Below are positions 15,592 to 23,617 of a stretch of 38,388 nt of DNA, piece after piece. This DNA is from Blastococcus sp. CCUG 61487 (GTDB lineage: Bacteria; Actinomycetota; Actinomycetes; Mycobacteriales; Geodermatophilaceae). A program made the translations under genes and the position numbers. Numbering within the stretch: the first letter of the stretch is position 1; every line of letters starts with the position of its first letter. The stretch spans positions 1-38,388 of the forward strand of contig NZ_LWUA01000229.1 in the NCBI RefSeq assembly GCF_005222955.1, read 5' to 3'. The notes under the pieces are model-generated. The model was given only the letters and a program-made list of their open reading frames with translations. It ran no database searches and had not been told where the DNA came from.

Positions 15592-16239
15592 TCAGCGGAA
15601 CGGCCCCACCGGGGGCAGGGTGAGGCGCCAGAAGTCGGTCACCTCGTCCAGCATCACCTCGCGGTCGATGCTCTTCTGCCCCAGCACGACGATCCGGTAG
15701 GCGAGCTGGTCGAGCTGGATCATCAGCAGCTGGAGTCGCAGGTGCGCGCGGTCGCGGTCCTGCGGGCGGACGCCGGCGAGGTAGCCGGTCATCTCGTCGG
15801 CGAATCCGGCGAAGCTGCCCTCGACCCGCTGCGCGAGCGTCGGGTTCGCGGCCAGCGCCTCGCGCAGCGGCCGCAGCAGGTTCGCGTGCTGCGCGTACCA
15901 GTTCAGCGTGTTCCGCAGGGAGGCGCGCAGTGCATCGCGGTCGCCCAGGACGAGCGCGGCGTCGACCTCCCGCCAGTAGTCCGGTGTCTCGGCCAGGTTG
16001 GCTCGCATGAGCGTCATCAGGACGTCGGACTTGTCGGTGAAGTGCACGTAGAACGTCGCCCGGCTGACATTGGCGGTGCTGGCGATGTTGCCGACCGTGG
16101 TGCCCGAGTACCCGTCCCGCTGGAAGACCGCTTCGGCCGCCGACAGCAGGCGCTGCCGGGTCACCTCCCGGAGTTCCTCCCGCACCGTCGTCTGCGGAGT
16201 GCCGTCAGGATCGGGCTCGGTGTCCGTCGCAGCGCTCAC
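15592..16239 (-). CDS. TetR-family regulator, next to the CYP153 operon
   Basis: A TetR-type repressor of about 215 residues. The N-terminal helix-turn-helix reads TTVGNIASTANVSRATFYVH, preceded by LLSAAEAVFQRDGYSG. The rest is an all-helical ligand domain with long hydrophobic helices (LRLQLLMIQLDQLAYRIVV). Starts at GTG 16239 or GTG 16263 are both possible; neither has a clear ribosome site. It lies downstream of the DUF1059 gene on the same strand, and the pair is divergent from the ferredoxin-P450-reductase operon. It is therefore the best candidate regulator of that operon, with a hydrocarbon or fatty acid as possible ligand. That role is inferred from position. Confidence 0.92.
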   Translation of the reverse strand: MSAATDTEPDPDGTPQTTVREELREVTRQRLLSAAEAVFQRDGYSGTTVGNIASTANVSRATFYVHFTDKSDVLMTLMRANLAETPDYWREVDAALVLGDRDALRASLRNTLNWYAQHANLLRPLREALAANPTLAQRVEGSFAGFADEMTGYLAGVRPQDRDRAHLRLQLLMIQLDQLAYRIVVLGQKSIDREVMLDEVTDFWRLTLPPVGPFR

Positions 16240-16322
16240 GGGACGACGATAGGCGCTGCTCACGACCGCACCCGTTCCGCCTCGTCGTCCCCGGCCCCAC
16301 GCGGTTCCCGGCGCACGATGGC

Positions 16323-16469
16323 TCAGGACGCCATGAAGAGGATCTGCTCGCGGGTGTACGTCCGCCCCGGATGCGCCTCGCTGAGGTGGGCCTGGGCCTT
16401 GGCCACCAGGTCGTCCTCGTCCTGACCTTCGATCACTTCCCCGCAGGGACAGTTCAGGTACATCTCCAC
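16323..16469 (-). CDS. DUF1059-family small protein
   Basis: A 48-residue protein with the DUF1059 pattern: YLNCPCGEVIEG, then DEDDLVAKAQAHLSEAHPG. The Cys-Pro-Cys pair and the two His residues could bind a metal. GTG 16469 is preferred over ATG 16463 because GGAGGT lies six bases before it. It is transcribed towards the TetR gene and divergent from the ferredoxin gene. The function of the family is not known to me. Its place between a hydroxylase operon and that operon's likely regulator is notable. Confidence 0.8.
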   Translation of the reverse strand: MEMYLNCPCGEVIEGQDEDDLVAKAQAHLSEAHPGRTYTREQILFMAS

Positions 16470-16511
16470 GCGCCGACCTCCGTCGTACCGGGCTCGACAC
16501 GACAGCTGCCG

Positions 16512-16553
16512 TGACGAGGCGTCATTGACTGGACAGTGTGTCACCCGTAACGT
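16512..16553 (+). promoter_or_regulatory. putative promoter and operator of the CYP153 operon
   Basis: TTGACT (16525-16530) and TAACGT (16548-16553) are spaced 17 bases apart, a good sigma-70-type promoter. A palindrome TGACG-AGG-CGTCA (16512-16524) abuts the -35 box, and GACA-GTG-TGTC lies in the spacer. Either could be a TetR operator. The ferredoxin ATG follows at 16588 with AGGAGA upstream. Confidence 0.55.
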
Positions 16554-16587
16554 GCATCACATTCGGTGAAACCCAGGAGAGGGCCGC

Positions 16588-16899
16588 ATGAAAGTCACTT
16601 TCATCCTGCAGGACAAGTCGGAGTGCACGGTCGAGGCCGAACCCGGCTGGAAGCTGATGGAGGTCGCCGTCGACAACGCGATCCCCGGCATCGAGGGGGA
16701 CTGCGGCGGGGAAGCGGCGTGCGCCACCTGCCACGTGTACGTGGCCCCCGAGTGGACCGACGCGACGGGGGAGCGCACCAACGACGAACAGGCCATGCTC
16801 AGCAGCACCTTCGGCGTCCGCGAGAACAGCCGGTTGTGCTGCCAGATCGAGACCTCCGATGACCTGGACGGGCTGTCTGTCGAGGTCGTCGGCAGCTGA
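16588..16899 (+). CDS. 2Fe-2S ferredoxin of the putidaredoxin type
   Basis: A 103-residue [2Fe-2S] ferredoxin. The cluster ligands are Cys39, Cys45 and Cys48 in GDCGGEAACATCHVYV, plus Cys85 in RLCCQI. The N-terminal beta-grasp strand MKVTFILQDKSECTVE is typical of ferredoxins that feed bacterial P450s. It opens a three-gene run with the P450 (start 17013) and an FAD-dependent ferredoxin reductase (18373), giving a complete class I P450 electron chain. The ATG start has AGGAGA about 10 bases upstream. Confidence 0.95.
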   Translation: MKVTFILQDKSECTVEAEPGWKLMEVAVDNAIPGIEGDCGGEAACATCHVYVAPEWTDATGERTNDEQAMLSSTFGVRENSRLCCQIETSDDLDGLSVEVVGS

Positions 16900-17012
16900 C
16901 CCCGGGCGCCGTCCGCCGACGGACGGCGCCGGCAGCGCAACGTCCGTACCGCGACCATGCCGCCGTGAGCTGGTTGCGCAACCATCCACCACCTCTCCTG
17001 GAAGGCAGACGC

Positions 17013-18362
17013 ATGACCACAGCCATGTCACGACCGGCGACCGATCTCTCCCCTGAGCAAGCCGAGGCGCGGGAACGCATCTACGCGGCCCCCCTGGAGT
17101 CGCTCGACCCGGCCAATCCCGATCGCTTCCCGACGGGTGAGTGGCAGTGGGTCTTCGAGCGCCTCCGCGCGGAGGACCCGGTGCACCTCACCGACGAGAA
17201 GGACAGCGAGTTCGGCCGGTACTGGTCGCTGACCAGGTGGGAGGACATCCAGGCCGCCGACACCAACCACGAACTGTTCTCCGCGGACGGTGTCATCACC
17301 CTGGCCCGGCCGCAGACCGCCCAGCAGACGACGTCGGTCTTCGACGACGGCACCATGACCGAGGAGGAGAAGCGGCGGCGCCAGGAGGCCGGTATCCGGT
17401 CCCTGCTCAGCATGGACCCGCCGGACCACGACATCCACCGCGGAGCGGTGGCCGAGGGCGTCGCCCCGGCGAGCCTGGCGCTGCTCGAGCCGCTCATCCG
17501 CGAGCGCGCCGGCGCGATCCTGGACTCGCTGCCCATCGGCGAGGAGTTCGACTGGGTCGACAAGGTCTCCATCGAGCTGACGGCGATGACCCTGGCCACG
17601 CTGTTCGACTACCCGCAGGAGAAGCGCCGGCAGCTGACCTACTGGTCGGACGTGCTCACCACTCCGGCCGGCCCGGGCCAGCCGGCGGAGACCGAGGAAG
17701 AGCGCATGAAGGCGATGCGCGACTTCTACCTGACCATGTCGGAGCTGGTGCAGCGCCGCCGTGGCGAGGAGCCGCGGGTGGACTTCGTCTCGCTGATGGC
17801 GCACAGCCCCCACTCGGTCAACTTCAGCGAGCCGGAGCTGTTCGGCGACTGCGTGGTGCTGCTCGTGGGTGGGAACGACACCACGCGCAACACGATCACC
17901 GGCTCGGTCTACTTCCTCTCGAAGAACCCCGAGGAGAACTCGAAGCTGCGGGCCAACCCGGCGCTGGTCCCCTCGATGGTGTCCGAGACGATCCGGTACC
18001 AGACGCCGCTGACCCACATGACGCGCCGCACGACCCGGGACGTCGAGGTGGGCGGGAAGGTCATCCCCAAGGGCGACCGTGTGGTCCTGTGGTACGTGTC
18101 GGGCAACCGGGACGACGCCAAGGTGGAGAACCCGGACTCGTACGTCATCGACCGCAAGAACGTGCGGCGGCACCTCTCCTTCGGCTTCGGCATCCATCGC
18201 TGCCTGGGGAACAAGCTCGCCGAGCTGCAGCTGCGGATCATCTGGGAGGAGATGCTGGCGCGCTTCCCAGAGATCACCGTGGTCGGGGAGCCCAAGCGGA
18301 GCCACAACCACTTCATCAAGGGCTACGAGTCGATGACCGTGGTCATCCCGCGCCGGAACTGA
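17013..18362 (+). CDS. cytochrome P450 of the CYP153 alkane-hydroxylase type
   Basis: A 449-residue P450. CYP153-like blocks are SMDPPDHDIHRGAV, FDWVDKVSIELT, the I-helix VGGNDTTRNTITG (285-297), ExxR as ETIR (325-328), and the haem loop LSFGFGIHRCLGNKLAELQL with Cys397. CYP153 enzymes hydroxylate the terminal carbon of medium-chain alkanes or similar hydrophobic chains. A 20-30-residue acidic insertion (about 99-130, including TEEEKRRRQEAG) lies before the DPPDH block and may be lineage-specific. ATG 17013 has GGAAGG seven bases upstream; 16965 is less likely. The reductase start follows 10 bases after its stop. Assignment to CYP153 is by remembered motifs, not a search. Confidence 0.9.
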   Translation: MTTAMSRPATDLSPEQAEARERIYAAPLESLDPANPDRFPTGEWQWVFERLRAEDPVHLTDEKDSEFGRYWSLTRWEDIQAADTNHELFSADGVITLARPQTAQQTTSVFDDGTMTEEEKRRRQEAGIRSLLSMDPPDHDIHRGAVAEGVAPASLALLEPLIRERAGAILDSLPIGEEFDWVDKVSIELTAMTLATLFDYPQEKRRQLTYWSDVLTTPAGPGQPAETEEERMKAMRDFYLTMSELVQRRRGEEPRVDFVSLMAHSPHSVNFSEPELFGDCVVLLVGGNDTTRNTITGSVYFLSKNPEENSKLRANPALVPSMVSETIRYQTPLTHMTRRTTRDVEVGGKVIPKGDRVVLWYVSGNRDDAKVENPDSYVIDRKNVRRHLSFGFGIHRCLGNKLAELQLRIIWEEMLARFPEITVVGEPKRSHNHFIKGYESMTVVIPRRN

Positions 18363-18372
18363 GCGAGAAGCC

Positions 18373-19614
18373 GTGACTCCGGCATCTGTCGTCATCGTCG
18401 GTGCGGGCGCCGGAGGTGCCCAGATCGCGGCCTCGCTGCGGCAGGCCGGGTTCGAGGGATCGATCTCGTTGATCCACGGCGAACCCGGCCTGCCCTACCA
18501 GCGCCCGCCGCTGTCCAAGGCGTACCTGCTCGGGCAGCTGGAGGCCCGCAGGCTGCTGCTACGGCAGGAGCACTGGTACGCCAAGCAGCGGGTGGACCTG
18601 GTGCACGACCGGGTGGTCACCGTCGACCGCGCCGAGCGCCAGGTCCACCTGGCGGGTGGCAGGGTGCTCGAGTACGACCACCTGGTCCTCGCGACCGGGT
18701 CGCGCAATCGCGAGCTGTCGGTCCCGGGTGCTCACCTGCAGGGCGTCATCGGCATGCGGACCCGTGCGGACGCCGACGAACTGGCTGCCCGCATCCGGCG
18801 CGGCGTCGAGGTGGTCGTGGCCGGTGCGGGCTTCATCGGCCTGGAGTTCGCCGCGGTCGCGGCGGCGCAGGGCGCCACCGTGCAGGTCCTGGAACTCGCC
18901 GAACGCCCCATGGCGCGTGCGGTCTCCGAGCAGATGGCGCAGTTCATCCGCGCGGCGCACGAGGGATGGGGCGTGCGGTTCGACTTCGGTCAGGCGCTGG
19001 CCGCCATCGACGGCGAGGGCCACGTGACCGGGGTGGAGAGCAGCGACGGGCGCCGTCTGCCGGCCGACCTGGTCGTCTACGGCATCGGCGTCGTCCCGGA
19101 GACCGAGCTGGCCGAGACTGCCGGGCTCGCCATCGAGAACGGCATCCGCGTCGACGAACAACTGCTCACCAGCGATCCTGACATCTCGGCCATCGGGGAC
19201 GCAGTGAGCTTCCCGAGCGCGCCGGCCGGCGGCCGGATCCGGCTGGAATCGGTGCAGAACGCCGTCGACCAGGCCCGCCACGTGGCCGCCCGGCTGATGG
19301 GCGCCTCGGCGGGCTACGACGCCCTGCCGTGGTTCTGGTCCGACCAGGGCGATCTCAAGATCCAGATCGCGGGCCTCGCGCAGACAGGGGACCTGACCGT
19401 GGAGCTGGCCGTGCCCGACCCCCGCCAGAAGATCTTCCTGCGCTACCGCGGTGACCGGCTGGTCGCGGTCGAGACGGTCAACCGGGCCGGCGAGCACGTC
19501 CTCGCGCGGCGCATCCTCGCCGGCCACCGCAGCCCGTCGCTGGCCGAGGCCTCGGCCCCGGGCTTCGACCTCAGCGCCTGGCACGCGGCCGCGGACCTCG
19601 TCCCGACCGGCTGA
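18373..19614 (+). CDS. FAD/NAD(P)-dependent ferredoxin reductase
   Basis: A 413-residue flavoprotein that passes electrons from NAD(P)H to the ferredoxin for the P450. The FAD site is VVIVGAGAGGAQIA at the N-terminus, the NAD site is VVVAGAGFIGLEF (about 150-165), and the second FAD motif is SDPDISAIGDAVSF. LPYQRPPLSKAYL matches the putidaredoxin-reductase/rubredoxin-reductase family. The C-terminal domain includes PWFWSDQGDLKIQIAG, typical of this group. The GTG start is 10 bases after the P450 stop, so the three genes form one operon. Its 3' end overlaps the convergent TetR gene by 44 bases. Confidence 0.95.
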   Translation: MTPASVVIVGAGAGGAQIAASLRQAGFEGSISLIHGEPGLPYQRPPLSKAYLLGQLEARRLLLRQEHWYAKQRVDLVHDRVVTVDRAERQVHLAGGRVLEYDHLVLATGSRNRELSVPGAHLQGVIGMRTRADADELAARIRRGVEVVVAGAGFIGLEFAAVAAAQGATVQVLELAERPMARAVSEQMAQFIRAAHEGWGVRFDFGQALAAIDGEGHVTGVESSDGRRLPADLVVYGIGVVPETELAETAGLAIENGIRVDEQLLTSDPDISAIGDAVSFPSAPAGGRIRLESVQNAVDQARHVAARLMGASAGYDALPWFWSDQGDLKIQIAGLAQTGDLTVELAVPDPRQKIFLRYRGDRLVAVETVNRAGEHVLARRILAGHRSPSLAEASAPGFDLSAWHAAADLVPTG

Positions 19615-20239
19615 GCGCGTCGCCGTCGGCCGCACCGGGCGGTGCCCAGGTTGCGGCGGGGGGCGCGGCGAGGACGAGGAAGGTGCTCGCCAGCCGGCGG
19701 CTGAATTCGTCGTCGACCGGCAGCCCGGTGACGGCGAGGCGCGCCAGCAGGGGTGAGAAGAGCAGCTCGACCAGCATGCCGACGTCGGTGTCCGGCGGCA
19801 GCTCGCCGCGCGCGATCGCCCGCTCGAAGGGCAGGCGCATGAAGGCGGTGTCCTGCCGGGCCAGCTCGTGCAGGCTGCCCCGAAGCTCCGGGTCGTCGGC
19901 CGTGGCGCGGGTGCGGACGAACGCCACCGTCGTCGGATCCCGGAACAGCCTCGTCAGCCCGCTGACCAGCGCCTCGACGTCGGCGGCCAGGCTGCCCTCG
20001 TCGGGCCGCGGGTAGTGCTCGAGTTCGCCCGTGACGAGGACGTCCCGGACCAGCTGGGCCTTGGTCGCCCACTGGCGGTAGAGCGTGGACTTGTGGACGC
20101 CGGCCGCGGCCGCGACGTCCTCGAGGCGCATCGCGGCGTAGCCCTCGTCGACCAGGAGGCGACGGACGGCGGCGTGGACCTCCTGGCGGACGCGGTCGCT
20201 CAGGCCACGTGGCCGGCCGCGGTGCGTCGTCTCGCTCAC
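19571..20239 (-). CDS. TetR-family regulator, divergent from SDR/enoyl-CoA hydratase operon
   Basis: A 222-residue TetR protein. It begins MSETTHRGRPRGLSDRVRQE, and the helix-turn-helix is AMRLEDVAAAAGVHKSTLYR. The C-terminal ligand domain matches the TetR_C_11-type layout, with a long helical region ending in VELLFSPLLARLAVTG. GTG 20239 is the start; the frame stays open far upstream across the SDR gene, but that part is antisense. It is divergent from the SDR gene, and a 19-base palindrome with a promoter lies between them. It most likely represses itself and the SDR-hydratase genes. Confidence 0.93.
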   Translation of the reverse strand: MSETTHRGRPRGLSDRVRQEVHAAVRRLLVDEGYAAMRLEDVAAAAGVHKSTLYRQWATKAQLVRDVLVTGELEHYPRPDEGSLAADVEALVSGLTRLFRDPTTVAFVRTRATADDPELRGSLHELARQDTAFMRLPFERAIARGELPPDTDVGMLVELLFSPLLARLAVTGLPVDDEFSRRLASTFLVLAAPPAATWAPPGAADGDALSRSGRGPRPRARR

Positions 20240-20280
20240 CCGGGGAGCGTCGCACGACGCCGGAAAACACCCAAGACTTC

Positions 20281-20323
20281 TTGCAACAGAGCGTTGCAAA
20301 TAAGGTCCATCCCTGGCTAGCTT
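20281..20323 (+). promoter_or_regulatory. TetR operator palindrome overlapping an SDR-gene promoter
   Basis: TTGCAAC-AGAGC-GTTGCAA (20281-20299) is a perfect 7-5-7 palindrome, the size of a TetR site. Its right arm contains TTGCAA, which can serve as a -35 box, with TAGCTT (20318-20323) 18 bases further as a -10. Repressor bound here would block the promoter. The site is AT-rich against its surroundings. Confidence 0.7.
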
Positions 20324-20356
20324 CGCCTCAGTTGTCGACCGAACCAGGGAGTACCC

Positions 20357-21130
20357 GTGCAGCTCGAGAATGTGTCCGCCATCGTCACCGGAGGCGCGTC
20401 CGGACTGGGGGCGGCCACCGCTCGCGCCCTCGCCGCGCGTGGCGCCAAGGTCGTCGTCGCGGACATCTCCGACGACAAGGGCAAGGAGCTCGCGTCGGAG
20501 ATCGGCGGCCAGTTCGCCCACGTCGACGTCACCAAGACCGACGACATCATCGCCGCCACCGAGCAGGCCAAGACCCTCGGCCCGGTGCGCGTGCTGGTGA
20601 ACTGCGCCGGCATCGGCTCGGCCATGCGCACCGTCGGCCGCGGCGGCTACGAGACCGCCTTCGACCTCGACACCTTCCGCCGGGTCCTCGAGATCAACAC
20701 CATCGGCACGTTCGACGCCATCCGCATCGTCGGCACGGCCATGGCGCAGGAGGAGCCGCTGGAGGACGGTGAGCGGGGCTCGATCCTCAACACCGCCTCC
20801 GTCGCCGCGCTCGACGGCCAGATCGGGCAGGCCGCGTACTCGGCCTCGAAGGGCGCCGTCGTCTCGATGACGCTGCCGATCGCCCGCGACCTCTCCGCCA
20901 TCGGCGTGCGGGTGAACACCATCGCCCCCGGCCTCATCGACACCCCGATCTACGGCTCGGGCGAGGCCTCCGAGGCGTTCAAGGACAAGCTCAAGCGCGA
21001 CGTGCTCTTCCCCAAGCGCCTGGGCTACTCCGAGGAGTTCGCCACCCTCGCCGTCGAGGTGCTGGCCAACAGCTACATGAACGCCGAGCTGATCCGCCTC
21101 GACGGCGGCGCCCGCCTCCAGCCGAAGTGA
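20357..21130 (+). CDS. short-chain dehydrogenase, 3-hydroxyacyl-CoA dehydrogenase type 2-like
   Basis: A 257-residue SDR. The NAD site is TGGASGLG near residue 11, the NCAG motif is in VLVNCAGIGSA, and the catalytic Ser, Tyr and Lys lie in NTASVAALDG and YSASK. VGRGGYETAFDLDTFRRVLE and GSILNTASVAALDGQIGQ recall human HSD10 and bacterial 3-hydroxyacyl-CoA dehydrogenases, which oxidise 3-hydroxyacyl-CoA or hydroxysteroids. The GTG start has AGGGAG five bases upstream. It leads an operon with the enoyl-CoA hydratase, which would perform the preceding beta-oxidation step. Confidence 0.92.
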   Translation: MQLENVSAIVTGGASGLGAATARALAARGAKVVVADISDDKGKELASEIGGQFAHVDVTKTDDIIAATEQAKTLGPVRVLVNCAGIGSAMRTVGRGGYETAFDLDTFRRVLEINTIGTFDAIRIVGTAMAQEEPLEDGERGSILNTASVAALDGQIGQAAYSASKGAVVSMTLPIARDLSAIGVRVNTIAPGLIDTPIYGSGEASEAFKDKLKRDVLFPKRLGYSEEFATLAVEVLANSYMNAELIRLDGGARLQPK

Positions 21131-21245
21131 CGTCGAGCCGGGGGTGCGGTCGCTGACGCGGCCGCGCCCCCGGCCCGTCTCCGCCGGGCACCCGCCCGAC
21201 CGCACGACGATCCGACCCATGCGTGACCGACCGAGGGAGAGTCCT

Positions 21246-22010
21246 GTGTCCGACGAGGTGCAGGTGGACCGCCGCGACGGCGTCCTGATCATCACCATCA
21301 ACCGCCCGGAGGCGAAGAACGCCCTCAACAAGGCGGTGGCCGACGGCGTCGCCGCGGCAGTTGACGAGCTCGACGCGTCCGACGAGCTGCGGGTCGGTGT
21401 CCTGACCGGCGCCGGCGGGACCTTCTCCTCGGGGATGGACCTCAAGGCGTTCATGCGCGGCGAGACGCCGAGCATCGAGGGCCGCGGCCTGTGCGGGATC
21501 ACCGAGACCCCGCCGCGCAAGCCGCTGATCGGCGCCGTCGAGGGATGGGCGCTGGCCGGCGGCTTCGAGCTGCTGCTCGCCTGCGACCTCATCGTCGCGG
21601 CCGAGGACGCCCGGTTCGGCGTCCCCGAGGTGAAGCGCTCGCTGGTGGCCGCCGGCGGCGCCGCGCTCGCGCTGCCCCGACGGATCCCGCAGTCGATCGC
21701 GCTGGAGCTGCTGCTGACGGGCGACCCGATCAGCGCGACCCGCGCCGCCGAGGTGGGCCTGGTGAACCGCGTGGCCGCGTCGGGCAAGGCGCTCGACGAG
21801 GCGCTGGAGCTGGCCGCCACCATCGCGGCCAACGGGCCGCTGGCCGTGGCCGCCACCAAGCACATCGTCCGCTCGGCGCAGGACTGGACGTTCCAGCAGG
21901 GCTGGGCCGAGCAGAGCAAGGTCATCGGCCCGGTCTTCGCCAGCGAGGACGCCCGCGAGGGCGCGACCGCCTTCGCCGAGAAGCGTGCGCCCCAGTGGAA
22001 GAACCGCTGA
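21246..22010 (+). CDS. enoyl-CoA hydratase/isomerase family protein (crotonase fold)
   Basis: A 254-residue crotonase. The oxyanion-hole region is FSSGMDLKAF. The two catalytic Glu positions are both kept: AGGFELLLACDL and RFGVPEVK. The C-terminal ASEDAREGATAFAEKR is a family signature. GTG 21246 is the start, with GGGAGA about seven bases upstream; the longer frame from 21144 is not family-like. It follows the SDR gene by 115 bases and ends at a strong terminator. With the SDR it could perform hydration and oxidation of an enoyl-CoA, in line with the nearby hydroxylase and acyl-CoA ligase. Confidence 0.94.
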   Translation: MSDEVQVDRRDGVLIITINRPEAKNALNKAVADGVAAAVDELDASDELRVGVLTGAGGTFSSGMDLKAFMRGETPSIEGRGLCGITETPPRKPLIGAVEGWALAGGFELLLACDLIVAAEDARFGVPEVKRSLVAAGGAALALPRRIPQSIALELLLTGDPISATRAAEVGLVNRVAASGKALDEALELAATIAANGPLAVAATKHIVRSAQDWTFQQGWAEQSKVIGPVFASEDAREGATAFAEKRAPQWKNR

Positions 22011-22029
22011 CCACCTCGATCAGCTAGCT

Positions 22030-22062
22030 CGCGACCCCTCCGGAGGCTCCGGAGGGGTCGCG
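22030..22062. terminator. strong bidirectional hairpin terminator
   Basis: A perfect 14-base stem CGCGACCCCTCCGG / CCGGAGGGGTCGCG with a five-base loop sits between the convergent hydratase gene and the FUSC membrane protein gene. Confidence 0.88.
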
Positions 22063-22065
22063 CAG

Positions 22066-23172
22066 CTACCGGGTGGGGTCCGACCGCTCCGGCGGCCGTC
22101 CCACCGACGCCAGCGATCGACGGACGTTCTCCACGATCCCGCCGGCGGCGAACAGGTCCTCGTCGGTGGTGGCGCGCGTGTGGCGCAACGCCGCGACGAG
22201 TTGCTCGAGGGCGTCGTAGGCCCGCTCGGTGGCCTCGTCGTCAGCGGTGGCTCCCTCCACCGACCGCAGGACGTCCGCGAGGCCGGCCAGCGCCCGCGCC
22301 GCCGCCGGCCGCAGTGACGGACCCAGGGCCACGTCCTCGTTCTCGGCGATCTCCGTCTCGGCGATGAGCCGGGTGAGGTCCTCGATGAGGAAGGCCAGCC
22401 GCTCCAGGGCCCGGGCCTGCTGGTACAGCCGCTCCGCCGTCCCGCGGTACCGACCGGCGCGCCGGTTCCCGCGCCGGGCCTCGTCCGCCTCCCGCACCGC
22501 CGCGCGCATCTGGGTGAGCACGGGTTCGACGGCGTGCATCCGGCCGCGCCACTCGTCCTCCGTCGGCGGGTGCTCCTGCTGCAGACCGTCGACGACGTCG
22601 TCCAGCTGCTCGGCCAGCGTCTGCCGGAGCCGGCCCAGCTGCACCGAGGCCGGCGTCAGCGGCAGCGGAGGGAACGCCGCGGTGACGGCGACGCCGACCA
22701 GCGCTCCGAGCAGCGTGAGCCCGGCGTACCCCAGCACGTAGTGGAAGGGGTTCGCGTGCCCGATGATCAGCACGAACAGCGCCGAGGTGGGCACCCACGA
22801 GCTCGAACTGCCCAGCCGCTCCCAGCCGGCCAGCAGCACACCGACGGCGATGACCGTGGCGATGGCGACCACGTTCGGTCCGAGGAGACCGTCCGCCGCG
22901 AGGGCGACGGCGGCACCCAGGGTGATGGCGGAGACCGCCTGCGCGGACTCGCGCGCCGAGCCGGCCAGCGTCGTGGAGGTGGCGAGGACCGCACCCAGGG
23001 GCGCGTAGTAGGGATAGTCGGCTCCCGGACCCGGGATCAGCTGCACGAGCACCCAGGCCGCCGAGGCCGCGAGCGCGGCCTTGGCCGCCAGGCCGAGCCG
23101 GGGGTGGGTCGCCAGGAGGTCCGACAGGCGTCGCGTCCAGCGAGCCGGCGGCCACTCGCCACGCGCGGCCAT
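22066..23172 (-). CDS. FUSC-family membrane protein (aromatic-acid-exporter-like)
   Basis: A 368-residue protein. The N-terminal half (about 28-170) holds roughly six membrane segments, including LAAKAALAASAAWVLVQLI and PYYAPLGAVLATSTTLAGSA, the latter typical of the FUSC/DUF939 family. The C-terminal half is soluble and helical, rich in Glu and Arg, with AERLYQQARALERLAFLIED and possible coiled coil. Relatives include aromatic-acid efflux proteins and uncharacterised permeases. ATG 23172 has GGAGG five bases upstream. It is downstream of the HTH gene on the same strand, 94 bases apart. Confidence 0.85.
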   Translation of the reverse strand: MAARGEWPPARWTRRLSDLLATHPRLGLAAKAALAASAAWVLVQLIPGPGADYPYYAPLGAVLATSTTLAGSARESAQAVSAITLGAAVALAADGLLGPNVVAIATVIAVGVLLAGWERLGSSSSWVPTSALFVLIIGHANPFHYVLGYAGLTLLGALVGVAVTAAFPPLPLTPASVQLGRLRQTLAEQLDDVVDGLQQEHPPTEDEWRGRMHAVEPVLTQMRAAVREADEARRGNRRAGRYRGTAERLYQQARALERLAFLIEDLTRLIAETEIAENEDVALGPSLRPAAARALAGLADVLRSVEGATADDEATERAYDALEQLVAALRHTRATTDEDLFAAGGIVENVRRSLASVGRPPERSDPTR

Positions 23173-23266
23173 GCGTCCTCCCGGGCGTTGCGGTCGCCGA
23201 CCTACCTACCCGGCGGATCCGCGGGCACCCGTCCCCGGGACGCCGGTCCGACCGCCCCTCGGGTAC

Positions 23267-23617
23267 TCAGGCGACGTCGGTGCGGGCGCCGGCCAGGTAC
23301 TCGCGCACGGCCGGCTCGGGCACGCGGAAGGACCGGCCGACCCGGACGGCGGCCATCTCGCCACCGTGCACGAGGCGGTACACGGTCATCTTCGAGACCC
23401 GCATGATCGCGGCCACCTCGGTGACGGTCAGGAACGAGACGGCGGGGCGCGGCGCGGGGCGCTGCAGCACCGGGGCGGCGCCCGCGTGCTGAGGAGCGAG
23501 GCGCTGGCCGGGGACGGCGGGACGCTGGCCGGGGACGGCGGGGCGGTAGCCGGGGCGGTGGGGGTGAGCGGCCGGGCGGGCGAGAGCGGGAGCGGCGGAG
23601 CGGTGGGGAAGGGACAC
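23267..23617 (-). CDS. excisionase-type HTH DNA-binding protein, Rv0500A-like
   Basis: A 116-residue protein. The C-terminal half is a MerR/excisionase-type helix-turn-helix: FLTVTEVAAIMRVSKMTVYR, then a wing VRVGRSFRVPEPAVREYL. It closely resembles small conserved actinobacterial proteins such as M. tuberculosis Rv0500A. The N-terminal 60 residues are Pro/Ala/Gln-rich and disordered, with a duplicated PAVPGQR unit. The GTG start has GGAGA six bases upstream. Its targets are unknown; Rv0500A-like proteins are vertically inherited regulators, not phage excisionases. Confidence 0.88.
   Translation of the reverse strand: MSLPHRSAAPALARPAAHPHRPGYRPAVPGQRPAVPGQRLAPQHAGAAPVLQRPAPRPAVSFLTVTEVAAIMRVSKMTVYRLVHGGEMAAVRVGRSFRVPEPAVREYLAGARTDVA
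23502..23543. repeat. 21-bp tandem duplication inside the HTH gene
   Basis: Two 21-base copies starting CGCTGGCCGGGGACGGCGGG differ only in the last base. On the minus strand they encode PAVPGQR twice in the disordered N-terminal part of the HTH protein. A weaker third copy follows. Confidence 0.8.

Noticed and set aside
17028..18395. A 455-codon minus-strand open frame opposite the CYP153-like gene
   Set aside because: It has no motif and antisense composition. The plus-strand P450 motifs are unmistakable.
20240..21925. Open frame extending the TetR gene (19571-20239) by 562 codons on the minus strand
   Set aside because: It is antisense to the SDR and hydratase genes, is Ser/Ala/Arg-rich, and lacks domain likeness. 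The TetR start at 20239 fits the family.
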